A stretch of DNA of 5,087 nucleotides from Jingweiarchaeum tengchongense. GTDB taxonomy: Archaea > Nanobdellota > Nanobdellia > Jingweiarchaeales > Jingweiarchaeaceae. A program made the position numbers and the translations under genes. The stretch covers positions 1-5,087 of the forward strand of contig JAVZDD010000033.1 in the NCBI GenBank assembly GCA_038874075.1. Reading direction: 5' to 3'. Shown piece after piece: positions 1 to 5,087 of the stretch (position 1 is the first letter of the stretch; each line of letters starts with the position of its first letter). The notes below the pieces were generated by a model. It was not told where the DNA came from. It saw only the letters and a list, made by a program, of their open reading frames with translations, and made no database searches.

Positions 1-1462
1 GTGGGGTGGCATGAGCACCTATGAGCTCGGCAAATTCTTCATCACTCACAGTTTTCCATTCTGGTTTTCGCACGGCGTAAATGATTATTGGGATGATGAA
101 AAGGCCGAAGGTTATGGCAAGCACAATCAACGGATATGCAACCAAAGGTACACCTTTAAGTTCACTTGGCGGAATGAATCCAAGTGCAAATGCGAGCGCA
201 GATGCGACAAGGCCGACGATGGCTATGAAGTTCATCGCCGGAACTCTGTACGTTCTCTTGACGTCAGGTTTTTTAACACGCAAAGTCATGGCAGATATGA
301 ACATCAAAATATACATAAGCAAATACAATTGGGCTGCGGCGGCGATCAACAAAAAGAAAGCAACACTTACGTTTGGTATGAAGACGAACAGTGCGGCTAA
401 AATCGTGACTATGATTCCTTGTGGGATCAAAATACCCTGCTGAATACCGGCTTTATTTCGCTTTTGCAAGAATGGAGGCAACAGTCCTGTTCTTCCAGCT
501 ATTAACAACCCTTTGCTCGGTCCTGCAATCCATACCACAACGGATGCGAGTGCTCCCAAAACCACCATTAGCGACAAAATTGGAGTTAGCCAGTTAACTC
601 CCCAATGTTCGAAGAAAACCTCAAAAGCCGCTGTTATTCCGCTCGTAAGACCAAGTTTGGCAGGAGGTACCGCTATCGCCACGGCAAGAGTTGGCGGAAT
701 GAAAACGGCAAGAATTATTCCAAATGCAACTAACAGCGCTTTTGTGTAATCTTTGGAAGGATTTTTAAGTTGATCCACATGAACGGCGTTGACTTCCATG
801 CCGGCATAGGCGAGAAAATTACTGACGATTAACACCACCGAAGCCAACCCTGTGAATGGTGGTATCACATTCGACCATGAAATTGGCACCTGACTTGGCT
901 GATGTGTGCCAAGCCACAATCCTCCAAGCAGGATCAGAACTGCGCCTGGTATGAAGGTGCCTATTATTCCGCCCCATGCTCCAACTCTTGCAAAGATGTT
1001 ATTTCCTCGTAAGGCGATCAGCGTTGATGCCCAGTAAGCAACAAGAATCACGGTAGCCGTGTAATATCCAGAATTGGCAAGATTCGGAGCCATAAAAACG
1101 TAAGCCAACGCTGCAGCCACAAATGCCAATTGCGATGGATACCATACAACGTTTTGAATCCATTGAAGCCAAATCGCCGTAAAGCCCCATCTGTTTCCCA
1201 TTCCCTCACGAACCCAAATATATATTCCGCCTTTCCATCCTGAAGCCAATTCGGCAGCCACAAGAGCGGTTGGTATTAAGAAGACAAGTGCCGGTATTAT
1301 GTAATAGAAGATAGATCCTAACCCGTAAAACGCGTCGGCAGGATCACTTCTTAAACTTGCGACGGCAACGACTATCATTACAGACATCGTTCCCCAACTT
1401 ATGTAACGTCTACCACTTTTTTGACTTGCGGCATCTTTCACACTTTTATCTTTATCATCCAT
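1..1462 (-). CDS. gadC: GadC-like glutamate/GABA antiporter, APC superfamily (3' end cut by window edge)
   Basis: This is an inner-membrane amino acid antiporter that most likely exchanges GABA made by the neighbouring decarboxylase for external glutamate. The frame gives 487 residues with no stop before the window edge. E. coli GadC has 511, so little is probably missing. About 12 membrane segments are visible between residues 23 and 463. Motifs shared with E. coli GadC, compared from memory, are RWGF (91-94), YAGMEVNAVHVDQLKNP (219-235; E. coli has YMGVEASATHVNEMSNP), WIAGPSKG (311-318; E. coli WIVGPSRG) and KKPDVKRTY (397-405). The start is ATG at 1462, chosen because a full Shine-Dalgarno site lies just upstream. 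The gene starts 21 bases after the DsrE-like gene, in the gadB operon. The exact substrate is inferred from context; another amino acid/amine exchange in the same family is possible. Whether the tail carries an E. coli-like C-plug cannot be seen. Confidence 0.88.
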   Translation of the reverse strand, partial: MDDKDKSVKDAASQKSGRRYISWGTMSVMIVVAVASLRSDPADAFYGLGSIFYYIIPALVFLIPTALVAAELASGWKGGIYIWVREGMGNRWGFTAIWLQWIQNVVWYPSQLAFVAAALAYVFMAPNLANSGYYTATVILVAYWASTLIALRGNNIFARVGAWGGIIGTFIPGAVLILLGGLWLGTHQPSQVPISWSNVIPPFTGLASVVLIVSNFLAYAGMEVNAVHVDQLKNPSKDYTKALLVAFGIILAVFIPPTLAVAIAVPPAKLGLTSGITAAFEVFFEHWGVNWLTPILSLMVVLGALASVVVWIAGPSKGLLIAGRTGLLPPFLQKRNKAGIQQGILIPQGIIVTILAALFVFIPNVSVAFFLLIAAAAQLYLLMYILMFISAMTLRVKKPDVKRTYRVPAMNFIAIVGLVASALAFALGFIPPSELKGVPLVAYPLIVLAITFGLFIIPIIIYAVRKPEWKTVSDEEFAELIGAHATP

Positions 1463-1465
1463 AAA

Positions 1466-1475
1466 TTACCTCCTT
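1466..1475 (-). promoter_or_regulatory. Consensus Shine-Dalgarno site of gadC
   Basis: On the minus strand the bases read AAGGAGGTAA, a near-perfect match to the 16S anti-SD sequence, ending three bases before the ATG at 1462. It fixes the gadC start against the internal ATGs at codons 26 and 29. It lies wholly in the 21-base gap after the DsrE-like gene. It is the strongest ribosome binding site in the window, which suggests that the antiporter is translated efficiently even though it is last in the operon. Confidence 0.9.
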
Positions 1476-1483
1476 ATACATGT

Positions 1484-1804
1484 TTACGCTATGGCAAAAT
1501 AGATGTATCCTGCTTTTATATCGTCGGATATCGCCATCAATCCAGGTTTTAGCACAGCACCTTGCGGTGGCAATGCTTTTTCTAAACCTGCTTTTTTTAT
1601 GCTGACAGAGCAAATTTCCAATTTCAATCCCTTTCGAATTTGATCTTCTATTGTTGACCTTAAACTGCCTGATGCAAATAGAGGAACCACAGCAGGTCCC
1701 ATCGCTACAATCTTTATATCCTTTTTACCAACGTTATTCTCGATCATGGTAAGCACATGCTCCCAATTCTCGGTATTTATGATCTGCAAGACCCACTTGT
1801 CCAT
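1484..1804 (-). CDS. Small DsrE/DsrF-like (YchN-type, COG1416-like) protein between gadB and gadC
   Basis: This is a 106-residue soluble protein that I place in the DsrE/DsrF-like fold, closest in pattern to the COG1416 group. The layout fits that family: a first beta strand (WVLQII, 4-9), a helix beginning NWEHVL (13-18), a strand with a glycine turn (KIVAMGPAV, 31-39), a helix with charged residues (50-58), then GLKLEICSVSIKKAGL (59-74), and a C-terminal LKPG...AGYIYFAIA strand. The only cysteine, C65, sits at the family's usual cysteine position after GLKLEI and could carry a persulfide, but that is inference. The biochemical role of this group is not established. The ATG at 1804 follows AAGGAG at 1811-1816. 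The gene begins 13 bases after gadB and ends 21 bases before gadC, so it is almost certainly co-transcribed with them. A sulfur-relay protein of the TusD/DsrE type is less likely because the partner genes are absent. Confidence 0.8.
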   Translation of the reverse strand: MDKWVLQIINTENWEHVLTMIENNVGKKDIKIVAMGPAVVPLFASGSLRSTIEDQIRKGLKLEICSVSIKKAGLEKALPPQGAVLKPGLMAISDDIKAGYIYFAIA

Positions 1805-1817
1805 TTTTTGCTCCTTT

Positions 1818-3233
1818 TTAATGATGAAATCTTATATGAACTACCTCGGATGGCATAGGTCCCTTTAGATCGTCAAGATACTCAACAGCGTGTTTGATGT
1901 CATCAACGAGTAAATGCGCAAGATCCATTGACATCCCGTTTCGAACGACGATCCGCATTATCGTTGTATCTTGCATCGATGCCGGCAAAGGATAAGCAGG
2001 TATCTGCCATCCGCGTTCTCTAACTTTATCTGACAGATGATAAAGATTCCATTTTTTGGTGTATCCATCTTTTAATTTCCATGCAAGCACCGGAATATCG
2101 GTTCCGTCTGTGAAAAGATCGAACATCCCCATGTCTTTTATCTCTTTTGATATGAAGTGTGCCACATTTTGACTTTCTTTCTGTACTTTGTAATACCCTT
2201 CACGTCCAAGACGTAAAAAATTGTAATACTGCAAAAGCACCTGAGCACCTGGTCGCGAGAAGTTAAGTGTGAATGTGGGCATGTCACCGCCGAGGTATGA
2301 AACTTTAAAGATGAGATCTTCTGGAAGGACGGATTTATCTTTCCATACAACCCATCCCAATCCTGGGTAAACAAGACCATATTTATGACCGGAAGCATTG
2401 ATTGAGTAAACCCTTGGAAGCCTGAAATCCCACACAAGATCTGGATTCAAAAACGGAGCTATGAAACCTCCAGAGGCAGCATCAACATGTATAGGAATAT
2501 CAAGGCCTTTACGCTTTTGCAGATCATCCAGGGCTTCTGCTATCTCTTTGACGGGATCGTTCAGACCCGTATACGTATTCCCAAGGATCGGCACAACGCC
2601 TATCGTGTTTTCGTCAACTAATTTAAGTATTCCTTCAGGACTCAAATACGGCTTATCTGGTGTCAAATTCACGTAGCGAGGCTCAACATCCCAGTAATTG
2701 GCAAATTTTTCCCATACCACTTGAACTGCCGAACTGAAAATGATGTTGGGCTTATCTATGGATTTCTTTTGAGCACGTCTCGCATTTTGCCATCTTCTCT
2801 TTAATGCAAGGCCTCCCAACATGCAGGCCTCGGATGAACCTGTTGTGGAGGCACCGATCGTGTTTTTGGGATCGGGAGAGTGCCACAGATCGGCAAGTAT
2901 ATTCACGCATCGCTGTTCAATAGCAGCCGTTTGTGGATATTCATCTTTGTCAATCATGTTCTTGTCAAAAGTTTCCATGTAAAGTTGGGTCGCTTGGGGT
3001 TCCATCCACGTTGTAACAAAGGTGGCCAAATTCAAACGTGCGTTACCGTCAAGTCCTATTTCATCGTGAACTATCTGGTACGCAGTTTCAGGAAGCATCG
3101 ACTTGTCGGGCAATTTGTACTTAGGAACTGACTCCTCGCCTTTTCTGGCAAACATGGGATTCACAGACAATTCCTCTGGCGTTTCAGATGGAGTGTAATA
3201 GTACTTTTTTTCATCAGAACTCTTTTCACTCAT
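1818..3233 (-). CDS. gadB: Glutamate decarboxylase, PLP-dependent (fold type I, group II)
   Basis: This cytoplasmic enzyme converts L-glutamate to GABA and CO2, consuming one proton. Its 471 residues compare with 466 in E. coli GadB. Visible family features are NLATF (68-72, T71/F72 matching the substrate-site T62/F63), GSSEACMLGG (132-141, phosphate-binding loop), Q171 in the AVQVVW segment, HVDAASGG (249-256, with D251 facing the pyridine nitrogen), SGHKYGLVYPG (281-291, with K284 as the PLP Schiff-base lysine), YLGGDMPTF (313-321, the mobile flap, with Y313 matching Y305) and MRIVVR (426-431, with R427 matching R422). The E. coli equivalences are from memory. The C-terminus ends FHH, reminiscent of the FKHT end of E. 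coli GadB, where H465 closes the active site. The start is ATG at 3233, with AAGGGAG at 3242-3248. It lies 20 bases after the MFS gene and 13 bases before the DsrE-like gene, with gadC beyond. gadA and gadB cannot be told apart; the symbol follows the gadBC pairing. Confidence 0.97.
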   Translation of the reverse strand: MSEKSSDEKKYYYTPSETPEELSVNPMFARKGEESVPKYKLPDKSMLPETAYQIVHDEIGLDGNARLNLATFVTTWMEPQATQLYMETFDKNMIDKDEYPQTAAIEQRCVNILADLWHSPDPKNTIGASTTGSSEACMLGGLALKRRWQNARRAQKKSIDKPNIIFSSAVQVVWEKFANYWDVEPRYVNLTPDKPYLSPEGILKLVDENTIGVVPILGNTYTGLNDPVKEIAEALDDLQKRKGLDIPIHVDAASGGFIAPFLNPDLVWDFRLPRVYSINASGHKYGLVYPGLGWVVWKDKSVLPEDLIFKVSYLGGDMPTFTLNFSRPGAQVLLQYYNFLRLGREGYYKVQKESQNVAHFISKEIKDMGMFDLFTDGTDIPVLAWKLKDGYTKKWNLYHLSDKVRERGWQIPAYPLPASMQDTTIMRIVVRNGMSMDLAHLLVDDIKHAVEYLDDLKGPMPSEVVHIRFHH

Positions 3234-3241
3234 ACCAACAA

Positions 3242-3248
3242 CTCCCTT
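3242..3248 (-). promoter_or_regulatory. Shine-Dalgarno site of gadB
   Basis: On the minus strand the bases read AAGGGAG, 8 bases before the ATG at 3233. The spacer between site and start contains GTTGGT, which repeats the sequence forming one arm of the hairpin just upstream. The site supports the start at MSEKSSDEKK. The next in-frame ATG is at codon 27, inside conserved N-terminal sequence. Confidence 0.8.
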
Positions 3249-3253
3249 CGTTT

Positions 3254-4672
3254 TTATTTGTTAACCACCAACATAGATGCGTTGGTAATCTCTTCATTTA
3301 TATTTTCAAGACTTTTATCTTTCGTTTCTGGAAGTACAAATGTTGTCACTATTCCCATGAACGAAAGAATTGAAACTATGATAAAAATGCCATTTAACCC
3401 TATTATCGGATTCAAAATGGGTAACATAAAGGTACCAACGAAGGCTCCGAGTTTTCCAATTCCTGAGGAAATTCCATGACCTGTTGCCCTGTACTTCGTC
3501 GGAAACAATTCTGAAGGCATTACAAATGTCGTCGTATTCGGCCCGAATTCGGTGAATAAGTAGCTTAAACCGTAAATTACAAGGAACAAACCTATTTGTT
3601 TCTCTATCTCCGGAAAAATTCCAAGCAGCAGAAATGAAATTCCCATGATTATAAAGCCCGTAAGTTGTATTGATCTTCTTCCTAATTTATCCATCAAAAG
3701 TATTGAAAGCACGTATCCTGGAAACGCGAAGACTAAAAATATCAAAAGCGTGTAAAGTGTCTTTGTCTCAAGTGTCATAGTTGAAGAAATTGAGTTAAGC
3801 AAAATCGGAGTCGAAATTGTGTTTCCATAGTACGCATAATCTATTAAAAACCAACTTCCAGCAGTTCCAAAAAGTGTGAGCATGTATTTTTTGTTGGTAA
3901 AGAAAGATTTTAAATCAGTTTTAACCCTTTTACGCTGGACGTGAAGGTGCGTTTCGACATTGCTGACGATCTCGATTTTGGTAGATTGAATGTTGATTTT
4001 TTTGTCTAATGTATGAACGGATTGAAATGCCATATGTGTATTTTTAAGCACCTGTGATGCGTAGCGTGGGGATTCCGGAGTTTTTCTTCTCGAATATATA
4101 ACTGTCAGTGCAGGAATAGCACCTATTCCAAGCATCAATCTCCATGAAAAGTTAACTGGTAAGTTAAATTTGATAAGGCTAAGTGCCACAAGAGGTCCCG
4201 CTATAAGTCCAAGAGCTTGCATTGAAAAAACGAGACTTACAAGTTTTCCACGATCCTTTTTATTTGAATATTCACTCATTATAACGGCAGTTAAAGGATA
4301 ATTTCCTCCTATACCAAGACCAATTATGAATCTTGAAATGAGTAACCATAAGAAGTTTGGAGAAAAAGCCGAAAGTAATGCTCCCAAAGCCATTAAAATG
4401 GCTTCTGTACCGTATATTCGCTTTCTTCCAAACTTGTCTGCAAGAATTCCAAAAATAAAAGATCCAATCAAAGCAGATATGAGAGCGATACTGCCAAGTA
4501 ATCCTATCTCGATGTTATTCAGCTTCCACAAAGGTGCTATCAATGCTACGGCAATTCCTATTATAAAAAGATCATAAGCATCAACAAAAAACCCAATGCC
4601 TCCGACGATCATGATCTTCAGGTGTTCCTTCTTAATTTGAGAACTATCAAGATAATCTTCCACACTTTGCAT
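3254..4672 (-). CDS. MFS transporter of the phosphate:H+ symporter / sugar porter type
   Basis: This is a 472-residue integral membrane transporter with 12 predicted segments and a hydrophilic central loop (about 205-262). Motifs in order are GFFVDAYDLF (27-36) in TM1, the MFS motif A GILADKFGRKR (75-85), GGNYPLTAVIMSE (122-134) in TM4, FSMQALG (149-155), PESPRY (199-204), WFLIDYAYYG (274-283) in TM7, the second motif A LMDKLGRRS (326-334), PSELFPTKYRATGHGIS (386-402) and PETKDKSLEN (448-457). The pattern is that of the PHS family (Pho84, PiPT). From memory of PiPT, the phosphate-site Tyr, Gln, Trp, Asp and Tyr correspond to Y125, Q152, W274, D278 and Y282, all present. The usual Asp of GGDYP is N124 here. 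The substrate is therefore unproven: phosphate, another anion or an organic acid are possible. The start ATG follows AAGGTGG (4678-4684). It is 20 bases from gadB, and its GC is lower than that of the gad genes. Confidence 0.88.
   Translation of the reverse strand: MQSVEDYLDSSQIKKEHLKIMIVGGIGFFVDAYDLFIIGIAVALIAPLWKLNNIEIGLLGSIALISALIGSFIFGILADKFGRKRIYGTEAILMALGALLSAFSPNFLWLLISRFIIGLGIGGNYPLTAVIMSEYSNKKDRGKLVSLVFSMQALGLIAGPLVALSLIKFNLPVNFSWRLMLGIGAIPALTVIYSRRKTPESPRYASQVLKNTHMAFQSVHTLDKKINIQSTKIEIVSNVETHLHVQRKRVKTDLKSFFTNKKYMLTLFGTAGSWFLIDYAYYGNTISTPILLNSISSTMTLETKTLYTLLIFLVFAFPGYVLSILLMDKLGRRSIQLTGFIIMGISFLLLGIFPEIEKQIGLFLVIYGLSYLFTEFGPNTTTFVMPSELFPTKYRATGHGISSGIGKLGAFVGTFMLPILNPIIGLNGIFIIVSILSFMGIVTTFVLPETKDKSLENINEEITNASMLVVNK
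3264..3289 (-). repeat. Inverted repeat at the 3' end of the MFS gene, upstream of gadB
   Basis: On the transcribed strand ATTACCAAC and GTTGGTGGT face each other across an 8-base loop. Six inner pairs are perfect Watson-Crick, followed by two U.G wobbles and one A-U pair. It lies within the last codons of the MFS gene and ends 7 bases before its stop codon. A third copy, GTTGGTA, overlaps the gadB start region at 3233-3239 and could pair with the same upstream arm (TACCAAC, 3281-3287). No U-run follows directly, so it does not look like a standard intrinsic terminator. The repeat is certain as sequence, but any function is inference, since the codons also encode protein. Confidence 0.5.
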
Positions 4673-4738
4673 TTATGCCACCTTATATACCAAGTAAATT
4701 TTAAAAATTGAAGACAACTCTAAGCCATTTGCCGAATT

Positions 4739-5071
4739 TCATCTTTTGTAAGGATATTTTAAGTCTACCTCTACATCGCCGAATTCTCTTTCATACTCTC
4801 TTAAAAAAAGTTCACCCTTTCTGCTTAAGACGTAATAAGTATGATTTCTGTGCTTGATGGTCTTCAACCTTTTGATGTTTGTGTGATAATCTATTATACT
4901 CCCACTTACTTTTTCAAGGAGGCCTAAATTGAAAAGTTTTTTGTGTATTTCCATAGCCTCACACAATTTTATACCGAATCGGTGCGAAATGAGTTTTGAA
5001 TAATCAGCGCCCATTACTTTGTGATATTTCAAGATCTTAAGTTCAATTTCACTTAATCCAAGATCGTCCAT
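4739..5071 (-). CDS. Small winged-helix protein, DUF2250-like, possible transcription regulator
   Basis: This is a 110-residue soluble protein with a winged-helix layout: helix 1 about 8-19 (EIELKILKYHKV), helix 2 about 23-31, a recognition-type helix about 35-49 (KLCEAMEIHKKLFNLG), then GLLEKVSGSII and HTYYVLSRKGELFLREYERE (77-96) forming the wing and a C-terminal helix. The GLLEKV and LSRKG elements are typical of MarR/ArsR-like winged helices. The overall pattern with GADYSKLISHRFGI (21-34) recalls DUF2250, a group of unknown function known mainly from archaea and Thermotogae; this is from memory and unchecked. The start is the first ATG after an in-frame TAG at 5075-5077. Its SD (AGGA) is weak and very close, so the start is less certain than for the other genes. 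The gene lies 66 bases before the MFS gene on the same strand and may regulate the cluster. No metal or ligand site is evident. Confidence 0.72.
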   Translation of the reverse strand: MDDLGLSEIELKILKYHKVMGADYSKLISHRFGIKLCEAMEIHKKLFNLGLLEKVSGSIIDYHTNIKRLKTIKHRNHTYYVLSRKGELFLREYEREFGDVEVDLKYPYKR

Positions 5072-5087
5072 ATCCTAAAATGTCATC

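Noticed and set aside
11..749. Plus-strand open frames of 129, 120 and 78 codons.
   Set aside because: They are antisense to gadC. Their predicted products have no recognisable domain, and the gadC frame is conserved throughout.
999..1263. Two overlapping minus-strand open frames of 63 and 71 codons.
   Set aside because: They lie in other frames over gadC membrane segments 2-4, have no ribosome binding site of their own, and the gadC frame there matches the family well.
2138..2437. A minus-strand open frame of 99 codons inside gadB.
   Set aside because: It is an out-of-frame shadow of the region around the PLP lysine and flap of gadB, where the gadB frame shows all the conserved motifs.
3264..3289. 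An intrinsic terminator between the MFS gene and gadB.
   Set aside because: The stem has wobbles and is not GC-rich, the loop is 8 bases, and no U-tract follows immediately; the A-rich minus-strand sequence AAATAAAAA comes later. It also lies inside the MFS coding region.
4685..4738. A possible promoter for the MFS-gad genes in the 66-base gap, with minus-strand TAAAAT (4698-4703) or TATATA as -10.
   Set aside because: No acceptable -35 lies 16-18 bases upstream of TAAAAT. The TTGTCT box is 22 bases from TATATA, and a start from TATATA would fall on the Shine-Dalgarno site. The AT-rich bases alone are not enough.
5049..5087. The end of a further upstream gene overlapping the winged-helix gene; one frame stays open from the right edge to a TGA at 5049-5051.
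   Set aside because: Only 13 codons of that frame are visible, too few to tell a gene from chance.

Overview
The window holds five closely spaced genes, all on the minus strand and in transcription order from the right-hand end: a small winged-helix protein, an MFS transporter, a glutamate decarboxylase (gadB), a small DsrE-like protein, and a GadC-type glutamate/GABA antiporter (gadC) that runs off the left edge. There is no gene-free stretch longer than about 70 bases. I found no RNA gene, mobile element or CRISPR array. The gaps between genes are 66, 20, 13 and 21 bases, so the last four genes at least look like one operon. The antiporter reading frame stays open to base 1 of the window.

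The core is a glutamate-dependent acid resistance module. GadB decarboxylates glutamate to GABA and consumes a cytoplasmic proton, and GadC swaps the GABA for fresh external glutamate. Both assignments rest on clear family motifs: the PLP-lysine motif SGHK at residues 281-284 of GadB, and a complete GadC-like APC transporter fold of about 12 membrane segments. The less usual parts are the single-cysteine DsrE/YchN-type protein encoded between gadB and gadC, an MFS protein of the phosphate:proton symporter type directly upstream of gadB, and a possible winged-helix regulator at the head of the cluster.

The organism is a prokaryote with strong Shine-Dalgarno sites and moderate to low GC. Hand counts of sampled 60-base lines give about 46% for gadC, 45% for gadB, 37% for the MFS gene and 33% for the winged-helix gene. 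The winged-helix protein resembles the DUF2250 group known from archaea and Thermotogae. Together with an acid resistance operon, this would fit a moderately acidophilic thermophile such as a Mesoaciditogales bacterium, but this is a guess and other acidophilic bacteria or archaea remain possible.

The most interesting observations are the DsrE-like gene inside the gad pair, an Asp-to-Asn change in the MFS motif that is normally GGDYPLS, and a pair of mutually exclusive hairpins at the MFS/gadB junction, one of which would mask the gadB start codon.
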